Part shown: piece by piece, positions 24,601 to 36,999 of the stretch | Numbering within the stretch: the stretch's first letter is position 1 | Layout: each line of letters starts with the position of its first letter | NCBI GenBank assembly: GCA_019722365.1 | Contig: JADFUC010000372.1 | Location: 1 to 64,000, forward strand | DNA length: 64,000 bases | Direction of reading: 5' to 3' | DNA from: Lithospermum erythrorhizon | Lineage: Eukaryota; Streptophyta; Magnoliopsida; Boraginales; Boraginaceae | Program-made: the position numbers and the translations under genes | The notes under the pieces: generated by a model | The model's input: only the letters and a program-made list of their open reading frames with translations | The model's database searches: none | What the model was told of the DNA's origin: nothing

Positions 24601-25560
24601 AATCAAAGAAAGCGATGAATTACTTAAAAGAAAAATTTGGAAATGAAAGATCTAGGAAGACCAAGTTACGCCTTGGTTTCTGATTAGTACACTAAAAATA
24701 TTTTGGTACACCAATCAAATTGAAAGGGTATTGAAAAGATTTAACATGGATAAGGCAAACCCTTTAAGTACTCAGATGATGGGCAGAACACTTAATATTG
24801 AAAAGGATCGTCTAAGGGAAGAAATGAAGAAGATCTTGGTACTGAAGTACCATACCTCAGTGCAATTGGAGCCTTAATGTATCTTGCTAATTGTCTGAGG
24901 GCGATATAGCTTTTGCGGTGAATTTACTACTTGAATTTGATTCTTGTCTACAAAGAGACATTGGAAAGGGATAAAACATATATTTCGATATCGCGAGATG
25001 CGTCGATCTTGGTTGTTTATCCCTAACAATACAAAACCGATTTTGCTTGGTTATGCGGAATCGCGAGGTTATTTATGGAATCCGTAATGCTAAATCACGG
25101 GCCGGATGTATTTACATATGGTGACATTTCTGATATCACGGAGATCCCAGCGGACCATACTTGACTTCTTGAATCATCTTTGAAGTAATAGCTCTTCACG
25201 AAGCAAGCAAAAAGTGCAGATGGTTAAGATCAGTGATACAACATATCCAAGGAGCATCCGGTTTATCATTTGATAAGAATCCAACAATTATGTATGTGCT
25301 ACTCAGATGAAAGAAGGATATATCAAAAGTGATAGAACCAAGCATCCCCAAAGTTCTTTTCATTCACTCAAGAACTTGAAAGAAGCAAGGAGAGTAGATA
25401 TCCGGTATATCCGTTCATGGCATGTGTGATAATGTAGCGGAATCTCTTCCGCAAAGAGCTCTTCGGCATCGGTTTTCAGAAGCACATTCAAAGTATTGGA
25501 ATACGTCACTTTCGAGATCTTTGAAGAACTACCACCTATGTTTCATTGAGGGGGAGCATA
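24601..25560 (+). pseudogene. copia RT C-terminus and RNase H remnant
   Basis: In shifting frames, pieces resemble the copia tail: RHWKGIKHIFR near 24960, a GYAE-AGYL-like stretch near 25050, and the KYIRSWHV-like part near 25410. An internal purine tract (TTGAGGGGGAG, about 25545-25556) and a CTCTTTTCCTTATGAGGTTT stretch follow, as is usual before the 3' LTR in this group. Confidence 0.65.
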
Positions 25561-25664
25561 CTGGGTACTCTTTTCCTTATGAGGTTTTTGTCCCCAGGTT
25601 TTGCCTCATAAAATGAGCAATATGTGTTCTATGTAATCGATATTATTTGATATTTCAAAGGGAG

Positions 25665-25868
25665 TGTTGTAAATGTGAGCCTGAATGTTGAAATGTCAAA
25701 AATGTAAAATAGTAATAGGAGTATTTGAATAGTATTAAAAGGGGGTAATTTTTGTAGTATAAATACCCCTCCGTTGCTACATAATAAACACACCAAAAAT
25801 TTCAGAAAGAATATATATATCATTTGAGTACTTTGTGTGGTTTTGAGCCGTTTTGATATCTGGGTTTC
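25665..25868 (+). repeat. 3' LTR of the copia element
   Basis: Begins TGTTGTAAATGTGAGCCTG right after AAAGGGAG and ends, by comparison with the 5' LTR, near GATATCTGGG. It differs from the 5' LTR by several indels, including GTTGCTACATAATA versus ATTATACATAATA. Confidence 0.8.
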
Positions 25869-26670
25869 TGGCATACACACATATAATGATGCTACCTCTT
25901 TTCCCTTTTTTGGGTTGAATGTGAGAGAGTGCGTGGGCAAAACTGATTTTACAGCTAAAAAGCTTGGCTTGGGCTTGAGAATATCCAAGCTGCTTGAAGA
26001 AATAAATTATTGCTAACTAATGACAAGTCCAATTATGCAATTGGTTCAATCATTTTGTTAGAATTTTTATATAAATCTAAATATAATTTAATAATAATAT
26101 ATTGGAAATACTATATTTTGATTGTTTTTACATAAAATTAAATTCTGAGTTCACCATTTAAAAAGTCAATTTGTCAAGAATTCAAAACTAAATGATATTT
26201 TAACGGAGTAATTATCATGTGTGACGAAGAAAATATGGAGAAATTCAAGAACGACCTTGCTTGATTATGTGAGAAATGATTTATTCCTATTGAATCAAAA
26301 TGCCTAATAATGACTGCCCTTCAATTGCTTGGTAAGACAAGCCATGCAATGAAACCTCATTTCATATTGCCTGAAAATGGCAACATGGGTGTCTAAGGTG
26401 AGGACCACAAAGATTGCACTGGCCTACATGATATGATCATGAACAAATTCTTACCAAATAATGAACTTGCCTTATGAAACCAGTCTGGCTTGTTAGGCCA
26501 AGATATCCCATGAGTATCTATCTAGTCATGATTGGAACATATACACATAAAATACCCAACACAGTTTATATCCTAAGATGCCCCGCCACATTATTACTTC
26601 CCCTGATATCTGAGGTAAAATAACAATTGAAATTGGAAGGCCACCAATAATGAACCATTTGTTAGACTTG
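25869..26670. other. Intergenic DNA right of the copia element
   Basis: No gene was recognised. 26055-26208 ends in AACGGAG followed by TA and shares AATACTAT-TTTTGAT-TGTTTTTAC words with MITE family B, so it is probably a decayed member. 26220-26660 looks like ordinary non-repeated DNA with no open frame of interest. Confidence 0.4.
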
Positions 26671-26671
26671 T

Positions 26672-27185
26672 CTATGACATATAAAGATGTATAAAACCGA
26701 GCTTTTGTAACAGGGATCCATAGTCGCTACTCGTCGAGTGTATATTGGGTAGACATCGGGCTGTCGTAATAACTTGCAAGTAAATTATATTAGACAAGCC
26801 TCGTGTGACCGACTTAATCAAAAAAGTGTTGGGAGGGAGAATCGATATATAAAACCGAGCTAGATTGATAAGTTGAAGCATGAGGAAGGGAAACAGATGG
26901 GGCCAAATTTTAATCGAAGGGATAAAACACTAGAGGATGGAGTTCACGTGAATGTGACCAATAACATGAACTTACCAATTCTAAGTCTTCCGGTTCTATT
27001 ATTAGTACCCTACCTCACGTGGACCGAAGAACATGTAATATTGGAGACACGTGATCTCCAGTATCTATGTAGCTGTCCAAATAAAGATGCACATTACCCT
27101 ATAAGTCCAAAATTAAATGAAAAATTAGTCCCAAATGAAAAGGAGGTGAAAAGACAGTTCAACCCAAGGGCAAAAAAATAAGTTA
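26672..27185. other. Unassigned stretch with a repeated TATAAAACCGAGC word
   Basis: TATAAAACCGAGCT occurs at about 26691 and again at about 26850. The open frame 26873-27181 (102 codons, plus) has no recognisable domain and low coding character. This may be a decayed non-autonomous element; no ends were found. Confidence 0.25.
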
Positions 27186-27264
27186 GAAAAAAAAGTTTGG
27201 TTAATCATTTTAACATGTAACTTATAAGTTAAAATACCAAAAATTAATAAATTATAGGATAGAT

Positions 27265-27266
<2 letters not shown>

Positions 27267-27303
<37 letters not shown>
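27267..27303. repeat. (AT)n microsatellite, first tract
   Basis: About 18 TA units, preceded by CCAAAAATTAATAAATTATAG. Confidence 0.95.
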
Positions 27304-27308
<5 letters not shown>

Positions 27309-27343
27309 ATATAAAAATACCAAAAATTAATAAATTATAGATG

Positions 27344-27345
<2 letters not shown>

Positions 27346-27388
<43 letters not shown>
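27346..27388. repeat. (AT)n microsatellite, second tract
   Basis: About 21 TA units, preceded by the same AATACCAAAAATTAATAAAT sequence as the first tract, so the microsatellite and its left flank are duplicated in tandem (unit about 85 bp). Confidence 0.9.
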
Positions 27389-27392
<4 letters not shown>

Positions 27393-27403
27393 AGGTTGGT
27401 CTA

Positions 27404-28990
27404 ATTAAGGATAAAAATTATATATCAAGGTGGACCGATAATAAAAATATATAAAATTTTAAGGAAAAACATAGTATAAATATGATATTTTTCTAAAAAT
27501 TTAAAGATAAAATTAACATTTTAAAAAGTTTTGTGACGTGCTAAGACCTACCTTAACCCGTGAATAACTTTTCCCTGATACAGGGAAAATTCCTCCTAAA
27601 TTTTTAAAAATATAATTTTTTTAAACATTCTAAAAAAACTATGCTCATTCTTTCAAATATGATGTAATTTGCCTCCTACTTTAGCTTATATATTTTTCCT
27701 TATTTCCTCAGTATCAAGTCATACATTTGTTAGGATTTAAGGCCTAATTTAAATTTCCAAACCCGAGCAGACAATAGATAACGACAAAAATAAATTGCGG
27801 AAAATAAACAGACACACAAAATTTATACGTGCTTTCCTCAACGCTGAAGCGACATCCTTTATATTTGAAACCGCCAAACAATTTGTCTCATCGCCCAATC
27901 GACCCCCTCTCCATCACCGATCCAGGCAAGCTTTCAGATTTTTGAGCTAAAATCGGCTCCTCCGGCCACCGCAATATCCGACATTTGTTTCATTGACATT
28001 ATTATCGATCGAAACACACTTCATCTCAACAACATCTACTCCCTGGCCCATAAAATTATGTTTACACCATAACTGATTGTCAAGTTCTTTATATTATCAA
28101 AGCTTCCTAATAGATGAAAAATCGGGTGAGGGGTTTGTTAATCATTCTAATCACTGTCTAAGAATTCAAAGGTTATGTAAGACAACTTGGTTAATCTATT
28201 ATCAACAATCCTTAATTCTTTCGACGACTAATAGACGCAATGACATTCGATCCAAACTTTTACAAAGTTATGCTAATTCCACCTTGGCTGAAAATATATT
28301 ACGCTTTGTTTGTAGTACTTATTCTAATTGTCTTTATATAGAAATATTTTTATTCACAACTTATAATACTATATAAACATACTCTTCATTGCTAATATAT
28401 TTTTTTTATAAAAAAATCCTTAATTTTAAGAACTATCTACAATATAGCTTCCCTAAAGCAAAGACAACATCAAATAAACAATTAAAACAATCATATAAAA
28501 GACAATTCTTGAGCGTGCAAAAAAATGATTGTTATATAAAATAACTAAACACCTAAGCTGTCTTCAAGGGTCAAACGGCTCCATTGATTGACCAGCATCG
28601 TGGTTCTCATCACACTGTCCCTCATCATTTTAGCAAGTTGATTGTGTAAACTTATTATTAATACTACTAATGTAGTAATTCTTAATTTTTTTAAATATTG
28701 CTATTTTGAATTCCAATATAACATTTCATCATTTTTCTCTTTTAAGCTCATATTTACTATATATGCAAATAAAAACTTCAATACCAATACATTCATTAAG
28801 CCAGGGTATTTTATTCATTAATTGTATATATATATATGGATAAGGGCTGAAATATCATTCATTCTTAAGTGATTTTGTTTTATATGAAAATAGTAGGATG
28901 ACAACTAAAAACCCAAGAAATTACTACTCAATCATGTGTATCCCATGTGGCTCACAAGCATTCTATTGAAGTTTGCAGCAACAACTAAAC
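27404..28990. other. Intergenic DNA with a copia LTR-like scrap
   Basis: No gene was recognised. 27770-27850 (TTGCGGAAAATAAACAGACA, then ATACGTG) resembles the antisense of a segment common in SIRE-type copia LTRs. A related phrase is at 61120-61210. The remainder is AT-rich and featureless to me. Confidence 0.35.
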
Positions 28991-29799
28991 GATATCAAGA
29001 AGCTAATGGCTTAAATGCTTCCCGACGGCCTCGCTTCCCTTCGCCGGCCATAACTAAAGAGATGTCTTTCACGGATTGATTGATAACATCCTCCTCGCTT
29101 CTGTAAGGTTTGTTACCCCAATTCAACCTATTTGATCTAATCGAGATCCGCTTAAAACATTTTGAAGAGACGAGTAACAAGACATGACCATCGTCACTTC
29201 CCAACAATCCGGATGTATATGTGAAGGCTTCCCTAACAAAATTTTATGCAGTTAGTCTTGATCGGGTAATAGCTACCCTTAAAGTCCAAATGAGTCAACG
29301 AGCAGCTATCACAATGCATATAACGACCTTCTCTACTCAAAGATCCCAATCCGGCCGATGATAAGGGGTCGCATACATCGTGATTTTTCAACGTGGGGTT
29401 AGCTGAAGTGGGCAAAATAAAAAGCCTTGTCGTTGAAAAACTCCTTTCGAAAGATGCATTAACTAAGGAGGTTGGGGCCACACATCGAAGTTGGAGCAAT
29501 TTAAAAAGAAAGTTGACTCAAACAAACGAGCTGGGTGGAGACGGTCCTAAAGAAAGATAGATCAAGCCACCGCTAAGCCACCACCTCGGGGAGAGAGAAT
29601 ATGGGAGGGATGCGGGCACCCGGCAGTAATAGACACACCCTCCCGCCACCCCTCCGCAAGGCTTGGTAAAGTTCAACCAAATTCTGTGTCCCAAAAGATG
29701 CATGCGGCGGACCCTCGAGTGGTCGCTATATCCGAGATATTCCCCGCTAAAAACTTTTTACCTGCTCGGTGACGCGCGAAGAACCGACAATGGTGGATA

Positions 29800-30290
29800 A
29801 GAATTGGTATTGTAATTGGTTACCACGCAGCATGGTCATGCGACACTAATAAATGCGACATTGAAGCGACATCGCAAAGTTGGGATAAAAGGTGGATACC
29901 CGGGGCGAGTTTCAGGCCAGCTTAGAGACGGCGTCGTAGTGGCATGGTCCTCAAGGCGCTGACCGGGAAAATCTGGTAAAAGGCATTCCCTTCGCCAAGA
30001 ATGTGACAAATCGATACGATATCAGGAGGAATCGCTAGAGGAGGCGATTCCGAACGCCGGAAAAACTACTCGCAGGGAAAGCCAGAGCAGCTCGTTGGAA
30101 CCATGACGAGGAGCGAACCAATATCATTTTCGGACAACAAATTACATGGCATTGAGCTCCCACATGATGACACAGTGGTCATCACTCCACTTATAGCGAA
30201 CTTCACAATAGAAAGAATGTTGGTCAACACGGAAGTTCTAAGGACATTGAGTATCTCAAGACCTACGACAAGCTCCAACTATCCCAAACC
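29800..30290 (+). pseudogene. gypsy gag C-terminus and aspartic protease remnant
   Basis: After a gag-like tail with GGIAGGGDSERRK, the open frame 30103-30306 reads EPISFSDNKLHGIELPHDDT VVITPLIANF and then reaches the protease active site, where the expected Asp-Thr-Gly is replaced by NTEV. The catalytic motif is therefore lost, by substitution and probably an indel. Confidence 0.65.
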
Positions 30291-30989
30291 ATACACAACT
30301 CCATAAAGAACTCCTCCTCGAAGGTTCAGAGGTCATGCTGGGTATACCCAATAGGGATTACTACTCCTACAATGATCAAAGCCCAAATTTAGTGGATATA
30401 AACGATTCTCATACAACGGGTCGACAGTCGGCCGATATTAACAAGACAGGCATCGCCTCCCCTTCACCTCGTCGAAATTTCACACCGCGAGGGGGAGGCA
30501 TGCGGGAAGTATCCGGAAAGAGCTTGGTGAGGAGGCCATCTTGATACTAAGAACGCGGAAGAAATTGAAAGAACGTAATTTAAAGCCATCTCATACTCAA
30601 GTCAATAAGTGGTGCTAATTTGAGGAGGAGGATAACTTGCCAAAGGAAAGTGGAAAATCAAATGCCACACCGCATCACAAGGTGGAAGAAATTCCATTCT
30701 AAAGTCATGGTCGAACGGCGCAGCCTCTCGTGATTGAACAAAGTCGAAAAACACCCATCGGCAGGTTGTCTCGCGAACGAGAATTTTAAGATGCTGCTCG
30801 ACGGGGTCTTAAAGATACTTTAGTATTCCTAAGTTGGGCGATGCATCGATTACATGTAGATTCGATGTTCGTTATCGCTGCAGAAAGTGACCCTTCAAGA
30901 ATGCAGAAGACATGACAAGAAGAGTGTGTTTCAAAGCCTTATTGAAAGCTTCCGCCATCCGCTGAATCCAATTCCCCGAATGGATAAAG

Positions 30990-31330
30990 AAACGTAGTAT
31001 CGCAAAGGCGCTAACAAAAAGTGGAGAATATGCACCGATTTCACATGTTTGAATAAAGCTTGTCCTAAGGACTTCTACCCGTTACCCCGGCCGAAGATTG
31101 GTGGACGGAAGACCCGGGTACGTAAGCCTCCAAAGATGAAGAGAAAAATTTCTCTTCACGAGTATGGTCTGTTTTGTTGGAAAGTTATGCCGCTCGGTTG
31201 AAAAACACGGCGGGGTACATATCGTAGAATGGTAAATTCCATATTTACAAGACGATAGCTAAACATGGAGATTTATGTGGACGATATGATAGTAAAAAGT
31301 AAGCAGACTCCACCGTCTGGGTAACCCGAA
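30990..31330 (+). pseudogene. gypsy reverse transcriptase remnant
   Basis: 31022-31090 translates to WRICTDFTCLNKACPKDFY followed by PLPR. 31160-31200 gives a FCWKVMPLG-like piece. The YVDD active site is at 31274-31285, followed by MIVKSKQT. The region between is shortened relative to the family and frameshifted. Confidence 0.8.
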
Positions 31331-32217
31331 ACCTTCGAACACCGTAGGCGAAGAAATGCGGATCAACCCCCGAGAAATGCTTCGTTTGGGGTTACTCAGG
31401 AAGTTCCTCCTTAGGCTACATGGGATCGCAGCGTAATGAGGAATCGAGCAACACCTCCCGACAAGATAAAAGTGTTTTGTATTTATGACGCCAACCAAAA
31501 AAAAAGAAAATATGTGCAAACCTAACGGTGCCTAATAAAGATTTAACCTATTTCATTCTAAGTCAAGAAATAAACATGTCATTCTTTAAGAACTTAAGAC
31601 GCGCTTCATGGGAAAAGTTCCGCTGGGATGACGAGCGCGTGTCCGAGCCTTCGGGGCTAACTAAAGTGTGATCACTCTGTGGTCGCCAAAATTGCTTGCA
31701 AATGGATCTCGAACAAATGAAGAATTGCAATTCTACTTAGCTGTTTCGGATGAAGCGGTTAGTAGTGTACTAATCCGAGAGGGTACACAAAAACCTATCT
31801 ATTACGTGAGCTAATGCTCGCATAGGCGCATTAAACCACCCACCGATTGATACGCTCACCAAGGTAGTCATTTCCAGCCAGAAGTCAAGATATATTTCGA
31901 GTATCACCCTATAAAGGCATCACGCATCAGTCTCAAAAGGGTATCGCTAGTCCAAAATTATCGACGACTCACAAATACGGGTGATCAATTTAAACGAGTT
32001 CTAAATATCTTTTATGAACCGTGAACAAGTATCAAATCCCAACAAAGGTGATCACATATTTTATTGTTGAATGCACTACGAAACCTCCATAACGGATCAC
32101 CGAACTTAGTGAGGGGCACCCTGAACCACTGCCACATTGGATAGTATAAGTAGATTGAGCCAACAATACAGTGGAAAGCGGGGCAAAATTGTTGATACGG
32201 ACCGACGGGTACATAAA

Positions 32218-32410
32218 TGGAATATGCTTTGCGGTTTAACTTCGAAACAACCAATAATGAGGCAGAGTATAAGGCTATGGTGGAAGGACTAGAGTTAGTA
32301 GAGTCCTTGGGTATTAAATGAATTCTGGTGGAAGGAGATTCCAAGTTGATAATGGATCAAAACAGAGGCGATTGTGGGATTAAGAGCGAAGCTCTAATAA
32401 AATATCTTTG
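32218..32410 (+). pseudogene. gypsy RNase H remnant
   Basis: The frame reads EYALRFNFETTNNEAEYKAM, VEGLELVESLGIK, a stop, then ILVEGDSKLIMDQ. It includes the NNEAEY motif and the catalytic-Asp region of plant gypsy RNase H. The frame breaks soon afterwards; 32408-32683 is open but unrecognised. Confidence 0.75.
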
Positions 32411-32784
32411 GCTAAGGAGTTCACCCATGTCGTGTTTGAGCATATACTGGGAGAAATGAAGAGGTGGACTGATGTCAAAGCTCGCTGCACCACTTATTAC
32501 AATGAGTTACCAAAAAGAAGATACGTAAGTCCATACGAGCGAATGGGGCCCATGAAATATCAAGGTTGGTCCTGGAATAGCGTTGATGAACACCTAAGAT
32601 CGGAGGACATCCCAAAAGTATACGCAAGTCCACGGCGGAGGGTGCCGGAGCCATATCGAGGAAGATCTTGGCTACCAAAATAACCCGCACCGGATTCTTT
32701 AATCATAATCGGTGATTCAACAGATTTTGTCTAAAATGCTGCTTGTCGGTTAGGAAATGTCTCCCCAACAAATCTCCCACTACA

Positions 32785-33232
32785 ATTTTTGGATTCTAAA
32801 CGTATTTAAAAATTTAAACTAATTTGGATACGAATCTTATGAATACTTGTGAATATACAAAAAAATAATAAATAATCTAATTTCTAGAGTGTACCGTTTC
32901 TTCTTGAATATAAGGCTTCTGATAATGGAAATGAGATGAAGCCTAAATACCCAAAAATAAAGTATTCCAAGAATGTCCACACCAACAATCGATCCGAATC
33001 CTCCGTGGCGTTTTTATTTCAGGAACGATCAAAGTGAAACTAAACAAAACAAGAGAAAATACCTTTCCAAGTGAGTGGGGGCTTCAATAATAGCGGTTAT
33101 GAGAAAAAGGAATTCTTCACTTCTTAAGTCGAGGAACGAATTGTTGTAAAAAATATTACGAGAGGAGTCGGCTCCTCTTTTATAGACTTTATATCATTAA
33201 CGCCTTAAGCCCAAAATCCAACAAGTTTGTTA
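32785..33232 (-). mobile_element. Copia-type LTR fragment, minus orientation
   Basis: 32790-33010 aligns with 45389-45610, the 3' part of another minus-strand LTR. Shared words include GATACGAATC, GAGTGTACCG, AAATACCCAAAA and AAGAATGTCCAC. On the minus strand TCTATAAAAGAGGAG (about 33172-33187) is a plausible TATA box. Just left of it, the minus strand reads TAGTGGGAGATTTGTTGG, which looks like a polypurine tract plus LTR start. Confidence 0.5.
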
Positions 33233-33259
33233 ACGGGTATGATCAAGATAAGATAAATA

Positions 33260-35545
33260 CTGGAGTAAAATAGATATACCGAGACGAGCATAATGAGTGG
33301 AGTATTTTTGGTTACATTGATAATAATATATTTAGGATCGTGTTCATTAAATTTAATGACAAAAGGAATAAATAAAAACACCACACCAAACGAGATCTTA
33401 AAACACTTACTCTATAGTATTAACTCTAACCCCAAAAAATATCTTCCCATCCTTATCCTTTCTTCTCACGAAATCATCATCATCATCTCCACCATTTCAA
33501 TTTTTTTTTTTTTTCTTTTGGAAGTTTCTCATTTTAGTTCAAGCTTTAAGTGTTCCTACAATCATCTAAGCATCTAAGTATATGATACAACTCTTAACCT
33601 CTTCTTTTCATGTCTTAAAACATCTAGATGGTATGTTATGTTTGTTTTATAATTGAAAAAATTTAGAGAAAATGAATATTATGTTAAAAGATTGAATTCT
33701 TATATACTAACGTATGGACAAAAACTATATCTTATTATGACCGATAAATTGGAATATTTTTAGGAGTATATCATTGAGAAATAATCATATTATGTATGTG
33801 TTTCTGATTTTATTTCTCTATTTAATTGTGATTTTATATAAGAAATAGAAAATAAATAGTAAAATATATTTCAAAATTATGAAATTTTGTTTTGAAGTAA
33901 GTTTTGTCATGTGGAGTCAATTCTATAAAAGAAGCGTTTTGATTTTGAAGTTTTTTGTATTTATTATAAATTATGGAAGTTAAATGATAAAAAATGAAAT
34001 ACAAATGGGAACAAATACATGGTTTTATGGAAATAATTTAATTGAGTATTTTAGGATTATCTAACGAAAGCTCTCCACATTCTCACCAAAATTTGGAATT
34101 TTTAGAATTTTTTTTTACTATTTTTGGTGATTTAATGACTAGAAATGATATTTAAATCAAAATAAATTATTTCAAGATTTTAAATCAAGTTTGTATTTCT
34201 TCAAAATTTTGAAGGTAGATAAGAAAAAATTTCAAAATTTTGGAAATTTTAAAACTGATTTTGATATTTATTTTGAATTACGAGACTTGTGATAATAACA
34301 CCGGATTTAAAATGGAGAAAAATATAGTTTTATTGCATAAAAAATATTCGCATTATTTAGACCATTTACTATACTTTTGAACTAGAATAATTATATCTAG
34401 ACTTGTTGGATTATTTTTTATATTTATTTGAGTTTTACAGATTAAAAGTGAGATTATGTAAAAAGATAGTAAATACGCATATAATTGCTTTTGGATAGAG
34501 TCGAGTCTCGGACTGGCACGTGACTACCTAGAGATATTTTTAGCTGCTTTTGCTCGAGGTGAGTACAAATCTCATGTTGGAAACCTTTCTCAAGGCTATG
34601 TTATGGTTATATATTTGGTATGCTATTGGGTTATATCAAATTTAAGCATTGAAATACTGAAGATTGATGCCATGTAGATTGTTGTAGTTGTCATGGATTA
34701 TACTATGAGTGCTGTGTGTGATTGTGCTTACGGTGGTTATGATCGTTATGTCATTATGTTTATATATAAATGTGATTTATATGTCCGGGATACCATTCGT
34801 GGTATTTCAGATTCACTAGTTTCTCGCAGCCTTACCCCCCTTTTCTCTCATGGGCGGCATTTTATGCCTAGGGTTTCTGGTAGCTGATTGGCCGAGGGTT
34901 ACCAAGGAGCCGTATCGATGTGTCATGACAAGCATCAGAAAGGGGCGGACGGTGGTAAAGCACTCACCTCCTTATTCCGCTTAAGTTATGTTTCTAGAAC
35001 TTAGATGTCAGAGTATCGGTGGGTCATGTTTGACATACTACTACTATGATGCATCGGAGACTATGTTGTGTACTGTTTGGTTGTATTATTCCAAGTTGAT
35101 GTATAATTACGCTGATGATGCTAATTATGTGGCGTTATTGCTTAGTCCACTACTTACGGACAAAAAGTAGACACATTATTTGGCGGATTAAGATCAGAAA
35201 GCAGCGGATGTGGCGACTGAAGTCCTCAAATACCCTTCCCATTTTATTATGTTTCTGTAGCCTTAGATGTTGTATATCGAGGGGTCATGTTTCTGACATA
35301 GTACTAAGATATGTACGCGAGACTGTGTTGTGTATTTTTTAGCTTGTATTATTCCAAGCTGATGTATATTATGTCAATGATGCGACCGTGGTGGAAGGTT
35401 GTTAGTTCACCACTTGGACAAAAGTATATTATTAGATTAATGTAAAATGAAGCTTCATTTATGTTGTTATCCACGATTGGTACTCTGTACAGGTTGACGA
35501 TGATCTTAACCTCGTATGCCGAATTCGGGTGGGTCGCGTTACACG
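33260..35545 (+). mobile_element. Gypsy-type LTR-like copy E
   Basis: It shares three ordered landmarks with 38190-40450: ATA-CGAGACGA-AT-ATG near the left end (33275 / 38208), a CATC-rich pyrimidine tract (33440-33500 / 38350-38450), and TCTCGCAGCCTTAC followed by GGGC-GCATTTT-ATGC-TAGG (34822 / 39984). It ends near GGGTGGGTCGCGTTACA (about 35530-35545). 35000-35400 contains a diverged internal duplication (TGTTGTGTA-TGTTTGG...ATTATTCCAAG twice). No coding region. Confidence 0.5.
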
Positions 35546-36525
35546 TTTTCCCTTTAAATCTAGTTCTATCTAGTAAGATGCTTCTTAACAATTTAAAGAA
35601 TGGTTTATAAGCCAACTCTCATTCACTTGAATTATTCAAATGTTTAGTAAATATATACATTTATATTTTACTAGGAAGTTATTGTACTGAAGCAATAAAA
35701 GTAGAGCGCTTCTATTATTTATTCGTATCTCAAATCTATATTTATTAAGATAATAAATAAATTTGTTTAAATATTTAATTTTAATGGAACATTGTCCGAT
35801 TATGAATTCTAAGTATTATTCATATTTAATCATATTATTCCAAATTTAAAGATTCCATCTTTATGATCTTTCATTTACGTGATTACTACTTTAAAATTCA
35901 TATAGCCTTACGTAGATTAGATTTCAAGTCATCTTACTTGAATCTACATGAAAGCATATACAAAAGCTACAGTATTTATGTTTGTCTAACTAACATAATG
36001 GAGAATATATCATTTGTAATTTTCATGTAAAAGATTAATCTATACCATGTTATAAAGTGGGAGTACGGTGAAATGCTAAACGCTCAACGAAGACGCTACG
36101 ATAATTTTTAACAAAATCAAAGTTATTTTTTAATGCATGGTAATTTTAATTTGACACTTGCCCTTTATATGTTTAACATTCGGCTATCAAATTCATTTAC
36201 ATGTTAGATTAAATCTTCTAATTAAAATTATGGCACAAAGCTTCATTGTTATAAAAATATTTATAAACCATTACTTATTTGAATAAATATTTTCATATGA
36301 TGTATTGATAAACTATCATTTTCTTAGAATTATTAAAATTAAATTTTTATTTTAACAAGAGTTACGATGCACAATCATTGATCAGGTTCAAATACTAGTA
36401 ATCAACTAACTTGAATTAATCTTAAAGTATAAAAAATTAGTCATGTTCAAAACACAAACAAAGGCAACATTACTGATCAAAGCAAGAAGCTAACTAGACA
36501 ATATGTTCATAACAATAGTCTAACC
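35546..36525. other. AT-rich gene-free stretch
   Basis: Very AT-rich. No open frame, tandem array or element end was recognised. Confidence 0.5.
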
Positions 36526-36529
36526 TAAA

Positions 36530-36990
36530 CGATAAATTGATCCTCCCGTCGACAATCTCATCCACGCCTGCAAAGCCAGTCCATACAATCTCTAGTAACT
36601 TTCACCTCGATCGGCCCCGCATATTTAAAAATGTGAGTTCTACATCCAATGTCAACAAGCATTTATGTATCAAAAAAAGTGAAGTACGACAAATCATTTA
36701 TACGATTTATCCCTCCTAGGCCGAATCAGGATTTCTAATGACGCCTCATGCCGACGGAATGGTCCTCTTAGTGCATCCGATGACCAAAGTGGTTAGCCAT
36801 AATCATCCTTGTCATCTATCTACTGCTTCCCTTTACCCTTTGCCTGCGCTTGTTCCCCAAAATCATAGAGCGGAACGCCTCCAGAACTTCATCCATGAGA
36901 TCATCTCACAAATCGAAGCCAAAGCTTTATTCGTGTTAGAATCTAAGCATTTAATTTATTCGTGATAAAACACCACCATACATCCCGGAT
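36530..36990 (-). pseudogene. Possible copia gag/protease remnant
   Basis: On the minus strand, short in-frame pieces read NKRRQRVKGSS and MLVDIGCRTHIFKNM, reminiscent of the Lys-rich gag tail and the DxGC-THI protease region of some copia elements. It is interrupted by many stops. It lies downstream (minus sense) of an LTR-like leader at 37000-37340. Weak identification. Confidence 0.35.
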
Positions 36991-36999
36991 CCTCAAATT

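Larger units (their letters stand above)
19398..25868 (+). mobile_element. Ty1/copia LTR retrotransposon, degenerate
   Basis: Two similar LTRs (about 19398-19606 and 25665-25868) flank a region with, in order, gag, a zinc-knuckle remnant, protease remnant, integrase, reverse transcriptase and RNase H. The integrase-before-RT order is diagnostic of copia. A purine tract (AAAGGGAG, 25657-25664) abuts the 3' LTR, as expected for plus-strand priming. The frame is broken many times, so the copy cannot encode a full polyprotein. The LTRs differ by several indels, so it is not a very recent insertion. No clean target-site duplication was found. Confidence 0.9.
28991..32700 (+). mobile_element. Ty3/gypsy retrotransposon internal region, degenerate
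   Basis: In plus orientation and in the gypsy order, it shows gag-protease (about 29800-30290), reverse transcriptase (31022-31300) and RNase H (32218-32410) remnants. Wording such as LNKACPKDFYPLPR is typical of the Tat/Athila side of gypsy. No integrase was found downstream, so the element is deleted or truncated there. Frameshifts and stops are frequent. No matching LTR pair could be assigned. Confidence 0.8.

Noticed and set aside
26873..27181. 102-codon open frame on the plus strand
   Set aside because: It has no family resemblance and lies in non-coding, repeat-like DNA next to simple repeats.
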